In this document: one piece after another, positions 27,465-35,784 of the stretch
Layout: each line of letters begins with the position of its first letter
Numbering within the stretch: position 1 is the first letter of the stretch
Assembly: GCF_027924405.1 (NCBI RefSeq)
Contig: NZ_AP026978.1
Span: forward strand, 1,116,001 to 1,180,000
Reading direction: 5' to 3'
DNA: 64,000 bases
DNA from: Nocardia sputorum
Lineage (GTDB): Bacteria > Actinomycetota > Actinomycetes > Mycobacteriales > Mycobacteriaceae
Position numbers and translations under genes: made by a program
The notes under the pieces: generated by a model
Database searches by the model: none
What the model was told of the DNA's origin: nothing
Seen by the model: the letters and a program-made list of their open reading frames with translations, nothing else

Positions 27465-27800
27465 ATGGCATACGACGAGGAGTTGGCCGAGCGAATCCGG
27501 GAACTGATCCCACCCGGGCCCGAGCGCACCGAGCGGAAGATGTTCGGCGGTCTCGCCTTCTTGATCGGCGGCAATATGGCGGTGGCCGCCAGCGGACAGG
27601 GCGGTCTGCTGGTGCGAGTCGACCCCGACGAGGGGGAGCGGCTGCTCGGTGACGCCGTGCAGCCCATGGTCATGGGCGGGCGTGAGATGGTCGGCTGGCT
27701 GCGGGTCGCCGCCGTCGACGACGACGAAGTGCTGCGGGAATGGGTCGAGCGCGGCGTCGCCTACGCTCGGACCCTCCCACCCAAGAAGAACAAGAACTGA
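27465..27800 (+). CDS. TfoX N-terminal domain protein
   Basis: The 111-residue protein matches the TfoX/Sxy N-terminal domain: MAYDEELAERIRELIPPG, then TERKMFGGLAFLIGGNMAVAA and LLVRVDPDEGERLL. In gamma-proteobacteria this domain helps control competence, but in actinobacteria it occurs as stand-alone proteins of unknown role. The open frame runs further upstream; ATG 27465 gives the normal domain start. Its stop is only 6 bp from the end of the convergent phosphatase gene. Confidence 0.88.
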   Translation: MAYDEELAERIRELIPPGPERTERKMFGGLAFLIGGNMAVAASGQGGLLVRVDPDEGERLLGDAVQPMVMGGREMVGWLRVAAVDDDEVLREWVERGVAYARTLPPKKNKN

Positions 27801-27806
27801 CCCAGC

Positions 27807-29510
27807 TCAGGGGCGGACTTGCCGTCGGAAGAGCACGCGGTCGAATTCGCGGCCGTACTCGTCCACCGCGACCACGTCCATCTCGCTGGCGAAAACGCCC
27901 GGACGCACGTCGACGCGCAGGAACGAGTAGTTGCGGAAGCGGACCCGCGACCACGGTGCGGCTTCGTCCTGCTTGCCGCCGCCCGGCGTCCAGACGTAGC
28001 TGTTCGGCACCGAGGTGTCGGGCAGCTCGTCGCCGCGGAAGGTCTCTCGCGACCCGGGCTGGAATTCGTAGCGCGGGCGTCCGCCGCCGCCCACGGTGTA
28101 GTAGACGGTGCCGTCGGTCTCCGGATAGACGATCGAGTTGTCGCCCGCCACCTTCGTCGCCTGGCCGCCGCGGAGCGGATCGGTGCGCTCGTAGACGTGG
28201 TTGTGGCCCTGCAACACCAGATCCACCTGGTAGCGGTCGAACAGGCCCACCCACGCGTCCCGCACGCCGCCGTCGCTGGCGTGCGATTCGGTGGTCGAGT
28301 AGGCGCAGTGATGGAAGAAGCAGACGATGAAGTCGATATCGGGGTCGGCGCGGTAGGCCGCCAAGGTGCGTTCCACCCAGCTCGTCTGCGCCCCGCCGGA
28401 ATAACCACTGTTCGCGCGGATCTCGTAGGAGACGTCGTTGGCGTCCAGGGAGAGCACCGCGAGGTTGCCGTAGGTGAACGAGTACGCCGACGGGCAGCCC
28501 GCCGGACCGTTGCCGGGGAAGTCCAGCCGCGCCAGGTGGCCGCCGTAGCCGTGCTCGCCGTAGGTCGCTTCCATGTCGTGGTTGCCGGTGGCGAACATCC
28601 ACGGCGTCTGGGCGGCGCTGGTCTCGATCGCGTTGAAGTAGACGTCCCAGACGTAGGGATTGTATTTGTCGAACCCGCTCGCCGATCGCGCGCCGTGCGC
28701 GACGAACTGCCCCGGCTTGCCCGCACCCGAAGGGTCGGCATAGGCGATGTCGCCTGCGAGGATGTGGAAATCGGGCCGGGCGGCGGCAATCTGGCGCAGC
28801 ACGTTGCTCGCGTGCGGCGCGGCCGGATCGTTGTCGGCCTTGTAGTACTTGTCGTCGTAGTCGCCGGGAGCGACGCCCTCCGGCAGCGCCGGGGTCTGGT
28901 CGGTGCCCTGGTCGCCCATCATGGTGAAGCGGAACGGAAGGACCGCCGGTCGTGCGCTGGGCATCGCGGGCGCGGCGGCGCGGATGTCGCCGACGAATCC
29001 GTCGGAGGTCCGCCAGCGGTAGAAGTGCGGAACCCGGCCGGGAAGACCGTCCACCGGGGCGTGGGCGTAGAACTGTTCGGTCGCGAGCACGCCGCCGTCG
29101 GCCGTGGGCAATTGGGTCAGCAGGTTGCGCACCTCGGCCTCGACCGTCGCGCCCAGGGCCGGTGTCGGTCCGTGGTCGAGGTACACCGTGGCGCCTGCCG
29201 GACGCCGCGACAGCTGCGCCGCGAAACGCAACTGGCTGGCCGCGTCCTGGCCGAAGGCCACGCGCCGTCCGCCCACCGCGAGCTGGGCCTCGTCGGCGTA
29301 GGCGCGCTTGCCGAACGGTGTCGTGCCGACCGCGGCCACCGCTGCGGCCGCCGCGGCGCCGCGCAGGATATTGCGCCGCGACACCGGCCGGCGGCGCATG
29401 TAGGAACGGTGCCATTCGTGCTGCTCGGTCATGGTCATGTGGGCAGCGAGCTGGCCGGGAATTCCGGTGTCCGGAATGTCGCCTGCTGGATTCAGCGGTG
29501 TGGACGGCAT
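27807..29510 (-). CDS. Tat-exported purple acid phosphatase-like metallophosphoesterase
   Basis: The protein (567 aa from ATG 29510) has a Tat signal (RRPVSRRNILRG followed by an Ala-rich core, cut near RAYA). An N-terminal fibronectin-like domain precedes a metallophosphoesterase domain with all metal motifs: GDQGTD, AGDIAYAD, GNHDME, FFHHC and GHNHVYERT. It should act outside the membrane to release phosphate or related groups. The frame is open 34 codons further up; other internal starts are possible. It converges with the TfoX-like gene. Confidence 0.9.
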   Translation of the reverse strand: MPSTPLNPAGDIPDTGIPGQLAAHMTMTEQHEWHRSYMRRRPVSRRNILRGAAAAAAVAAVGTTPFGKRAYADEAQLAVGGRRVAFGQDAASQLRFAAQLSRRPAGATVYLDHGPTPALGATVEAEVRNLLTQLPTADGGVLATEQFYAHAPVDGLPGRVPHFYRWRTSDGFVGDIRAAAPAMPSARPAVLPFRFTMMGDQGTDQTPALPEGVAPGDYDDKYYKADNDPAAPHASNVLRQIAAARPDFHILAGDIAYADPSGAGKPGQFVAHGARSASGFDKYNPYVWDVYFNAIETSAAQTPWMFATGNHDMEATYGEHGYGGHLARLDFPGNGPAGCPSAYSFTYGNLAVLSLDANDVSYEIRANSGYSGGAQTSWVERTLAAYRADPDIDFIVCFFHHCAYSTTESHASDGGVRDAWVGLFDRYQVDLVLQGHNHVYERTDPLRGGQATKVAGDNSIVYPETDGTVYYTVGGGGRPRYEFQPGSRETFRGDELPDTSVPNSYVWTPGGGKQDEAAPWSRVRFRNYSFLRVDVRPGVFASEMDVVAVDEYGREFDRVLFRRQVRP

Positions 29511-29849
29511 ACCGCAGATGCTGTCGCGGCCGGGCGCACGGAGCAACTCGACACCGCACCGGGGGCGGGAATACCCGTGAACAGTCCCTTTCGCCCTTGC
29601 GTTTTGGGGCATTTGCCGGAAATGCGGGAAAAATACGATGGCTGAACGTATTTCGTAGGGACTCGCGTTCCCTGCGGCAATTACTCGCTCCCTCTAGTCA
29701 TTCCACGCTTGCGATTGCGACGGATGACGGGACCGCGCGAGGTGTGGTCCGCATCGACAAGGCCGGGTGACGGGCAGGCTTCACCGAACCCCGTGCGGCT
29801 CACCGGTCTACAAACCGTGCATCTACGGGAGGCGGCCATGCACGGCCGG
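29511..29849. other. Intergenic region, no gene seen
   Basis: This stretch lies between the phosphatase start and the end of the TetR gene. Several short frames overlap but none has matching codon bias or a start signal. The phosphatase promoter should lie within it; I could not identify it. Confidence 0.4.
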
Positions 29850-30557
29850 TCACGCCGGTGGCTTATCAGTGGCGGCCGAGGGATTCGGCGACCGATCCCG
29901 TTCGGAGGGCGGACCGGGGGCGAACGGGGACACGAGCGAAGCGCTCCAAGGGAAGCTCGGCGTGCCTGTCGGCGGGCATTCGGCGGCGGCTGCCAGCGGT
30001 TCGTTGTTCGCGGTGAGCCTGCGGACCGTCCGTTCGAGGGCGGGCAGGATCTCGGCGATGTCGAGGTCGGCGCTCGCGAATCGGCCGATCAGCGCGTAGA
30101 TCATGTTGGTCAGCACGAGCGCGATGTCGGCGATGTAGTCCGGATCGGCGCCGGCCAGCAGCGCGCTCGCGGCGGGCAGCACGGCGTCGAAGCCTTGGGC
30201 GTCCAGTCGCCGGCCGCCGGGACCGGAGCGCGCGCGATAGTAGGCCTCGAGCATCCGGGGATTCCGTTCCCACGGTTCGAACACGTACCGCAGCAAGCGC
30301 ATCAAGCCGTCGGTCAGCGGCTCGCCGTCGATCGGCCGCGCGGGGGTGGCGTAGGTGTTGGTAGCCATCCATCGCTCCACCGCGGCGAGCAGCAGATCGT
30401 CACGGGTGGGGTACCGCTTGTAGACCGTGGCGAGGGAGACGTGCGCGTCCCGGGCGACCGCACGCAGCTGGACGGCGTCGTAACCGTCGGACTCGAGCAT
30501 CGACAAGACGACGTCGATGATCTTCGCCGCTGGATCTCCTTCGTCTGTCCGAACCAC
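29850..30557 (-). CDS. TetR-family transcriptional regulator
   Basis: The 235-residue protein has a TetR DNA-binding domain at residues about 8-55 (VVLSMLESDGYDAVQLRAVA, DAHVSLATVYKRYPTRDDLL) and a helical ligand domain after it. The C-terminal 35 residues are Pro/Ser-rich and probably disordered. It is divergent to the secreted cupin gene with about 150 bp between. The domain resembles mycobacterial lipid and steroid regulators, but no specific target can be named. Confidence 0.88.
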   Translation of the reverse strand: MVRTDEGDPAAKIIDVVLSMLESDGYDAVQLRAVARDAHVSLATVYKRYPTRDDLLLAAVERWMATNTYATPARPIDGEPLTDGLMRLLRYVFEPWERNPRMLEAYYRARSGPGGRRLDAQGFDAVLPAASALLAGADPDYIADIALVLTNMIYALIGRFASADLDIAEILPALERTVRRLTANNEPLAAAAECPPTGTPSFPWSASLVSPFAPGPPSERDRSPNPSAATDKPPA

Positions 30558-30705
30558 GTACGTACGGTAATCCAGCGCTCCCGTCGCGGATACTCGCCAC
30601 GACCGCGGGTGGCTGCCGGTTCCCGACAGCGTCGCCGATGGCCGTGACCGGCCGGTTCGGTGAAACGACGTTCCGGCGCGGCACGCCCGTGGCTAAGCTG
30701 CGGGG

Positions 30706-31152
30706 ATGACGCTCTTTCTCCGCGTCGCCGTGGCGCCGGTCGTGCTCGCCGGCGCTCTGGTGAGCGCGGCGCACGCCGACGCGACGCCCGGCAGCGACAT
30801 CACCGCCGTCACCCTCGGGCAGGCCCGGATTCCCGCCGGGCTGGTGCCCTTCGTCGCGGGCACCGATCTGGTGGTCCGCGAGATCACGATCGGTCCCGGC
30901 GGCTCCACCGGCTGGCATTACCACGTCGGCCCGGTCTTCGGCTTCATCCGATCGGGCACGCTCACCCACCCCGGCCCCGATTGCGACGCTCCGGTCTACC
31001 GCACCGGCGAGTTCATCTACGAGCCCGCAGGCGAATGGAACGTCCACGTCGGCCTGAACCTCGGCGCCGAACCGCTCGTCCTCGACGTCGTCTACGCCCC
31101 ACCCACCGGCGAGCCCCTGTTCATCGACGCCCCCGCCCCGCCCTGCGCGTAG
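30706..31152 (+). CDS. Secreted cupin-domain protein
   Basis: The 148-residue protein has an N-terminal signal peptide (MTLFLRVAVAPVVLAGALVS, cut near AHA) and a single cupin barrel. The first cupin motif is PGGSTGWHYHVGPVFGFIRS, with the two His of the metal site and a nearby Gly-rich turn; GEFIYEPAGEWNVHVGLN gives the second motif and its His. The substrate is unknown. It ends close to a strong hairpin. Confidence 0.85.
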   Translation: MTLFLRVAVAPVVLAGALVSAAHADATPGSDITAVTLGQARIPAGLVPFVAGTDLVVREITIGPGGSTGWHYHVGPVFGFIRSGTLTHPGPDCDAPVYRTGEFIYEPAGEWNVHVGLNLGAEPLVLDVVYAPPTGEPLFIDAPAPPCA

Positions 31153-31187
31153 GGAGCCCCGTCCCTCGATCGAGCGAATCCGCAGTC

Positions 31188-31217
31188 GGTACGCCGAGCG
31201 GTCGGACTCGGCGTACC
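31188..31217 (+). terminator. Stem-loop terminator after cupin gene
   Basis: GGTACGCCGAG at 31188-31198 pairs perfectly with CTCGGCGTACC at 31207-31217 around an 8-base loop. It lies 36 bp after the cupin stop. No U-tract follows. Confidence 0.65.
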
Positions 31218-31295
31218 GGCAGTTCGCAGGGGTATCGATCGGCCGGATAACTGGTTGTCCCGATCGCCCGGTCGGGTAGACGACGATGCCCAGGC

Positions 31296-31474
31296 GACGG
31301 ACCGGTGACGATGGCCGCACCGCGACGGACTGGTGGCGGGTGGCTGCCTGGAGAGGGACTGGTGATGGTGGCGGCCCGGGGACGGACTGGTAGTTGCCTA
31401 GGGACGGACTGGTGGTGGCCTGGGGAGGGACTGGTGGCGGTGGCCGCCCGGGGACGGACCGGTGACGGTGGCGG
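31296..31474. repeat. Minisatellite with GACGGACTGGT-type units
   Basis: Seven copies of GA(C/G)GGAC(C/T)GGT start at about 31296, 31324, 31354, 31381, 31403, 31425 and 31453, spaced 22-30 bases. Variable GGTGGCGGCCCGG-type filler separates them. The tract fills most of the gap upstream of the GcvH-like gene and is not part of a convincing reading frame. Confidence 0.7.
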
Positions 31475-31643
31475 CGCTGGAGCGCGTACGTTCGCGCCGT
31501 GGGAACGAAGGAGCACGATTCGGCGACGCTGTCTTCGGGTCGGCGTGTGCGGGGTCCACGGCCGCGGGCGGCGTAGCAAGCTGTGTGGTGATCGTCCGCA
31601 GCGGGCGATACGCGGTGCATCGACTTCCGGATGGAGACCAGAT

Positions 31644-32036
31644 ATGTCGATGATTCCTGCTGGATTGAAGTACACCGATGCGCACATGTGGGCACGGCAG
31701 GAGCGTGACGGCACGCTGGCGGTCGGACTCACCGACCACGCGCAACAGAACTTGGGCACGATCCTCTTCGTCACCACGCCCCAGGTGGGCATGTTCGTCG
31801 GCACCGGCGAGGCCGTCGGCGCCGTGGAGGCGGTCTCGGCCATCGCCGAGATGTACTGCCCGGCCCGCGGCGTGGTGGTCGAGGTCAACCCGGCCATCGC
31901 GGATGACCCCGAGCAGGTGAACAACGACCCGTACGCGGCCTGGCTGTTCAAGATCAGGCGAGCGGAAGGGGCCTCGGATGACGAGTTGCTCGACGCCGCC
32001 GCCTACCGTCGGTTGCTCGAGGATCTCGGCGCGTAA
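31644..32036 (+). CDS. GcvH-like protein lacking the lipoyl lysine
   Basis: The 130-residue protein follows glycine cleavage H protein over its length: LKYTDAHMWARQERDGTLAV, GLTDHAQQNLGTILFVTTPQ, GEAVGAVEAVSAIAEMYCPA and VNNDPYAAWLFKI. In H protein the lipoylated Lys sits in ESVKA; here the sequence is EAVSA, with Ser65 (TCG) in place of Lys. It therefore should not carry lipoate. No gcvT or gcvP is nearby. ATG 31644 follows a GGAG; an upstream extension of the frame is not supported. The role is unknown and may be a lipoate-independent carrier or scaffold. Confidence 0.85.
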   Translation: MSMIPAGLKYTDAHMWARQERDGTLAVGLTDHAQQNLGTILFVTTPQVGMFVGTGEAVGAVEAVSAIAEMYCPARGVVVEVNPAIADDPEQVNNDPYAAWLFKIRRAEGASDDELLDAAAYRRLLEDLGA

Positions 32037-32067
32037 CCGGGAACGCCGTCCCAGCGCAAGCTCGGCT

Positions 32068-32802
32068 TCAGTCGTCCAGCTCGGGGTCGCGGTCCGGCAC
32101 TCTGCCGCGCTCGGCACGGGCACCCCGGCCGCGCCAACTCCGGTAGCCGCGATGTGCGGCGAACGCTCCGATGATCGCGGTGGCACACCACACCGCTATG
32201 GCGGTGTAGGCGAGAGGGGCCGACAGGTCGCCGATCGACGCGCCGAGCGCGGTGTAGACGAACGCGCGCGGCGCGGATCCGATGAACGCGCCGACGGCCA
32301 TCTGCCACAACGGAACTCCGAACGCGCCGAACACATACGACGCGAGCGCATCGGAGATGCCGGGAACGAAGCGCTGCCCGACGACCGCCCACAGGCCGCG
32401 CCGCTCGATCTGCGCGTCGATGCGCTCGGCCCGCTCGGGGCCGAGCAAGCCGCGCGCGCTCTCGCGGCCCGCCCGACGCCCGAGGAAGCTGGTGATGATC
32501 GCCGTGCCCACCGCGGAACCCAGCGTCACGAACGTCCCCACCAGCGGCCCGAACAGCAGTCCGCTTGCCGCGGCCAGCAACGGGCCGGGAACGAAGACGG
32601 CCCCGAGGACGGCCGACATCACCACGTAGGCGAACGGTGCGGCGGGCCCCGTCGCCGCGACCACATCGCGCGCACCCTCGACATCGATCACTCGGGCGAC
32701 GGCGACGAGATAGAACATCACTGCCAGCCCCCCGGCCAGCAGCGCGAGCCGCACGACGTGCCTGCGACGTCCGACGGGAAAGGAATGCTCGGTGCCGGTC
32801 AT
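32068..32802 (-). CDS. TVP38/TMEM64 (DedA-like) membrane protein
   Basis: The 244-residue protein has about five membrane segments and the VTT/DedA-type re-entrant motifs: VFVPGPLLAAASGLLFGPLV and VGQRFVPGISDALASYVFGA with the conserved Arg and Pro. Proteins of this fold are lipid scramblases or small-molecule transporters. The C-terminus is a charged cytosolic tail. ATG 32802 lacks an obvious ribosome site, and the frame is open 17 codons more. It converges with the GcvH-like gene. Confidence 0.85.
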   Translation of the reverse strand: MTGTEHSFPVGRRRHVVRLALLAGGLAVMFYLVAVARVIDVEGARDVVAATGPAAPFAYVVMSAVLGAVFVPGPLLAAASGLLFGPLVGTFVTLGSAVGTAIITSFLGRRAGRESARGLLGPERAERIDAQIERRGLWAVVGQRFVPGISDALASYVFGAFGVPLWQMAVGAFIGSAPRAFVYTALGASIGDLSAPLAYTAIAVWCATAIIGAFAAHRGYRSWRGRGARAERGRVPDRDPELDD

Positions 32803-33035
32803 GATGAGCGCAATCCTGCCGCACGCCGACCACCCCTTCGACTCCAGGCGCACGCGAGCCCGCCGTCGGGACGAGGTCTACGGCTACCAGCACCGGCCGA
32901 GCGTTCTACCGCTACCCCTAAGCCTCCAAGATCAACCGCACATGGCTGTGGCGTTCACCGAGAGGACTCCTCGCTCATGTGCCGTTGATCTTGATGCCCC
33001 CATGGTGTTCGGCTGCGGTAGTGCACAATCGGCGT

Positions 33036-33458
33036 ATGGCACGGTCTCTGCCCGAGGGCGAATCGCTTCTGGTGCGTACTGATTTCACCGACGACGCGGC
33101 GTGGGCGCAAACCCTCGCGGCGGTCATCGCGTCCTACGACGAAGACACGATGACAGAGCTGACACCCGTCGACGACGTGGCCTTCGACGGGCTCACCCCC
33201 GCCGACCTGGGGGATCTGGTCGATGGCCAGACCTATGTGTTCCTCGCCGACACCACCACGATGACCGACACCGAGCACCCACTGCTGGCGGTCGATACCA
33301 GCGACGAGGATGTCCGAGGGGACGGCGACGCGGTGTTCCGGATCGCGCCGAGCGCGATGGCCGAGGTCGAGGCCAACTTCCTCCTCGCCAACATGGACTT
33401 CGAGGACTACGCAGGCAGCGTCGACGACGACGGTGTTTTCCGCGGCTTCGTTCGGTGA
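33036..33458 (+). CDS. DUF6924-type small protein
   Basis: The 140-residue acidic protein opens MARSLPEGESLLVRTDFTDD and contains AAWAQTLAAVI, YVFLADTTTM and MAEVEANFLLANMDFEDYAG, which fits DUF6924 from memory. It is cytosolic, without signal or membrane segment. The frame has an earlier possible start, but ATG 33036 matches the family N-terminus. It converges with the gas-vesicle operon. Function is unknown. Confidence 0.72.
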   Translation: MARSLPEGESLLVRTDFTDDAAWAQTLAAVIASYDEDTMTELTPVDDVAFDGLTPADLGDLVDGQTYVFLADTTTMTDTEHPLLAVDTSDEDVRGDGDAVFRIAPSAMAEVEANFLLANMDFEDYAGSVDDDGVFRGFVR

Positions 33459-33498
33459 ACGCGGCCGGCACTGAGCGATGTGCCGTTGTTCTCGATGT

Positions 33499-33798
33499 TC
33501 AGGGTGGGTCGCGGGGGAGGAGGGTGCCCAGGGGGCCGAGGTCGATGTTGAGGTCTTCGGGGGTGAGGCCGAAGTGGTCGCGGAGTTCCTCCATGCGTTG
33601 TTCCAGGAGCATGAGGGTGGTGCCGATGCGTTCGATCTGGTCGTCGGTGAGGTCGCCGGCGTCGACGCGGCGGATCGCTTGGCGCTCCATGAGTTGGCGG
33701 AGCAGTTCCACCAGGGTGAGGACGAGGCTGACCAGTCCGCGCTCGACGGATTCCGGTTCGGTGTCGATACGCGGTGGGATGCCGCCGAACTCAGTCAT
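33499..33798 (-). CDS. gvpK: Gas vesicle protein GvpK
   Basis: The 99-residue protein matches GvpK: RIDTEPESVERGLVSLVLTL, ELLRQLMERQAIRRVDAGDL and a helical end with GLTPEDLNIDLGPLG. GvpK is needed for vesicle assembly. It is the last gene of the minus-strand gas-vesicle operon and overlaps the end of gvpS by 8 bases. Confidence 0.93.
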   Translation of the reverse strand: MTEFGGIPPRIDTEPESVERGLVSLVLTLVELLRQLMERQAIRRVDAGDLTDDQIERIGTTLMLLEQRMEELRDHFGLTPEDLNIDLGPLGTLLPRDPP

Positions 33799-34021
33799 CG
33801 GCGGGCGGTTCCAGGGCGCGCTCCGCGGCGGGCCCGAGCGACGCGGACAGGGTGCTGATCGAGGAGATGAGGGCCCGTAACGAGATCTGGACCAGGTCGA
33901 CGTCCGCGATGGCGAGTTTGATGTCGCCGGTGATCACCACCCCGCCGGCCAGTACCCGATCCAGCAGGTCGACCAGCGCGACGCGCCGCTCGTCGTCGAC
34001 CTCCCGGGTGGCCCGGCTCAT
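33791..34021 (-). CDS. gvpS: GvpA-family protein GvpS
   Basis: The 76-residue protein is a short GvpA/J-type protein: VALVDLLDRVLAGGVVITGD, then IKLAIADVDLVQISLRALIS. Position between gvpL and gvpK is the place of gvpS in actinomycete clusters. ATG 34021 overlaps the gvpL stop (ATGA). An upstream open extension is not supported. Confidence 0.88.
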   Translation of the reverse strand: MSRATREVDDERRVALVDLLDRVLAGGVVITGDIKLAIADVDLVQISLRALISSISTLSASLGPAAERALEPPADD

Positions 34022-34809
34022 GCCGACTCCCGCTCCACGCCGGCGAACGAGTACGGCGGCCAAGGGCCGGTGAGTTCGAGCCGGATGCCAGGGAATTCGT
34101 CGCCGAGCGCGGCGACGGTGGTGGCGAAGTCGTCGGTGCGGTCGTCGTCCACAAGGTAGGTCCCGTTGAGCACCAGCCAATCCCGGCGGCCGCTCAAGGT
34201 CGGGTCGGTCAGCGCCTGACGCCGTCCGGCCGCCGCGTGACGAACCAGGCGCGTGTGGATCTCGTCCGCGCGCTGCGCCGCGTCGCGTTCCACGGTCTCC
34301 TGCGCGGACAGTTGCGCGCGGCGGCGGGCCAGATACGCCGCGCCCGCGCCCTTCCCGCTGTTTTCGCTCGCGCGGGCTTCGGCTACGGCCGCGGTGAGCG
34401 CGGCGCGGTCACCGTAGGCCTTCACCCCCCATTCGGTGCGGCCGCTCACCAGCGCGAGCGCTGCGGTGAAGTCGGCTCGCCGCTGGTCGAGCAGGTCGCG
34501 CACCCGGTCGTCATCCAGGAAAACGGTGGCCAGCCGGAGCGGCACGACCGGACCTCGGCGCACCGCGGCCGACACGACGGCGTCATGCGCCCGGGCCGTG
34601 CCCTCCAGCCAATCGAGATCCTCCAGATGCCTGCGCAGCGGTTGCTCCCCGAACACCTCCAGCGGCACCGATCCGACGAGAGCGGTCAGGTCGTCCGAGA
34701 CCACGGCGCGCACCGGCTCGCCCGCGACGCCGGTCAGCTCGCCGAGGTCCGCCGCGTCGCCCAGGCTGGGCGTCACCGCGTACAGCCAGACGCCGAGATC
34801 CTCGGTCAC
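34018..34809 (-). CDS. gvpL: Gas vesicle protein GvpL (GvpL/F family)
   Basis: The 263-residue protein has the GvpL/F two-domain pattern: LGVWLYAVTPSLG at the start, VVPLRLATVFLDDDRVRDLL in the middle, EWGVKAYGDRAALTAAVAEA, and a C-terminal LELTGPWPPYSF motif. GTG 34809 overlaps the gvpJ stop (GTGA); the frame upstream of it is a shadow. The protein is a minor or assembly component of the vesicle. Confidence 0.92.
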   Translation of the reverse strand: MTEDLGVWLYAVTPSLGDAADLGELTGVAGEPVRAVVSDDLTALVGSVPLEVFGEQPLRRHLEDLDWLEGTARAHDAVVSAAVRRGPVVPLRLATVFLDDDRVRDLLDQRRADFTAALALVSGRTEWGVKAYGDRAALTAAVAEARASENSGKGAGAAYLARRRAQLSAQETVERDAAQRADEIHTRLVRHAAAGRRQALTDPTLSGRRDWLVLNGTYLVDDDRTDDFATTVAALGDEFPGIRLELTGPWPPYSFAGVERESA

Positions 34810-35189
34810 GATCGCTCTTCCCTGGGGGCGCGGCGACGCTCGACGGGCCGAGGCTGTTCGTTCGCGGCCTCCAGTTGGGCGATCCGGTCGCGGAGCTTCT
34901 TGTTCTCGAGTTCGAGATCGCGGTCCTGCCGCTCCAGCGTGCGGGCTTTGCTGTTGAGCCAGGGGTCGGTCTCCCACCAATCGATGCCCACCGACTTGGC
35001 CGTCTCCAACGACGCGATCACCAGCCGCAGCTTGATCGTGAGCAATTCGATGTCGAGCAGGTTCACCTGAATGTCGCCCGCGATCACCAAACCCTTGTCG
35101 AGCACCCGCTCGAGGATGTCGGCGAGGTTCGTCGAATGCCCACCGCCGAAGGGCTGCGGTGCGGACGACCCGCCGCCGACCACCGTCAT
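34806..35189 (-). CDS. gvpJ: GvpA-family protein GvpJ
   Basis: The 127-residue protein contains the GvpA core (STNLADILERVLDKGLVIAG, then IQVNLLDIELLTIKLRLVIA and VGIDWW). A C-terminal helix after residue 80 (RTLERQDRDLELENKKLRDR) is predicted to be coiled coil. It fits GvpJ of actinomycetes, which helps shape vesicle tips. Its ATG overlaps the gvpO stop and its stop overlaps the gvpL start, so the genes are tightly coupled. Confidence 0.9.
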   Translation of the reverse strand: MTVVGGGSSAPQPFGGGHSTNLADILERVLDKGLVIAGDIQVNLLDIELLTIKLRLVIASLETAKSVGIDWWETDPWLNSKARTLERQDRDLELENKKLRDRIAQLEAANEQPRPVERRRAPREERS

Positions 35190-35518
35190 GACCGAGCCCT
35201 TCCGATGTCGGTGCTGCCGCGGCCGTAGCGTCTGGTCCGGTGGTAGGCCAGCAGATTTCCGTCGAGATCGATCTCCACCTCGTAGAGTGCGAGGATGTCC
35301 GCCGACGACGGGATGCGGCGGTCCTCGAGCACCTCGATCTCCACCAGCCAGCCGTCCTCCGTCGGTTCCATCGACGTGACCCCCTCCACTTGCTTCGAGG
35401 TCAGCTCCACCAGATTCGCGGTGGCCGCCGCGATCGCCTGGGCCGCGGTGAGCCCAGGCGGTTCGTCCGAGGCCGAGCGCACGCCCTCGGTGTCTTCCGA
35501 AGTGGTCTTGCGTGCCAC
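35186..35518 (-). CDS. gvpO: Gas vesicle protein GvpO
   Basis: The 110-residue protein matches GvpO: LTAAQAIAAATANLVELTSK, EGVTSMEPTEDGWLVEIEVL and ADILALYEVEIDLDGNLLAY. A GTG three codons upstream lies inside the AAGGAG ribosome site, so GTG 35518 with eight-base spacing is the start. GvpO is required for vesicle formation in haloarchaea and conserved in actinomycete clusters. Confidence 0.9.
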   Translation of the reverse strand: MARKTTSEDTEGVRSASDEPPGLTAAQAIAAATANLVELTSKQVEGVTSMEPTEDGWLVEIEVLEDRRIPSSADILALYEVEIDLDGNLLAYHRTRRYGRGSTDIGRARS

Positions 35519-35546
35519 GCGCCTCACTCCTTCCGGTCGGTCGCGG

Positions 35547-35780
35547 TCACGCCCGCCGACCGGTCATGCGATCCAGGATCGCCTGCTGCGCTTGTTTCCG
35601 CTCCTCCTCCGACAAGCGACCGGCTGCCGCGGCCGCATCGATCTCCTCGAGTTGCCGCCGCATGAGGGCGGGATCTCGCATCTTCTGCTCCACCTGGTCC
35701 TGGATCAATTCCCCCAACCAGATCACTCCGCGCACCGGCGCGACGGGCAACGTCAGGATCGACGTGACGAGACCGAACAT
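35547..35780 (-). CDS. gvpG: Gas vesicle protein GvpG
   Basis: The 77-residue protein matches GvpG: FGLVTSILTLPVAPVRGVIW, LGELIQDQVEQKMRD and LEEIDAAAAAGRLSEEE. GvpG is a small helical assembly protein in the GvpF-G-L group. It lies 4 bp after gvpF and 28 bp before gvpO. Confidence 0.93.
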   Translation of the reverse strand: MFGLVTSILTLPVAPVRGVIWLGELIQDQVEQKMRDPALMRRQLEEIDAAAAAGRLSEEERKQAQQAILDRMTGRRA

Positions 35781-35784
35781 TCCC

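Noticed and set aside
27819..29645. A 608-codon plus-strand frame over the phosphatase gene
   Set aside because: Antisense shadow; the minus strand has a Tat signal and all metal motifs.
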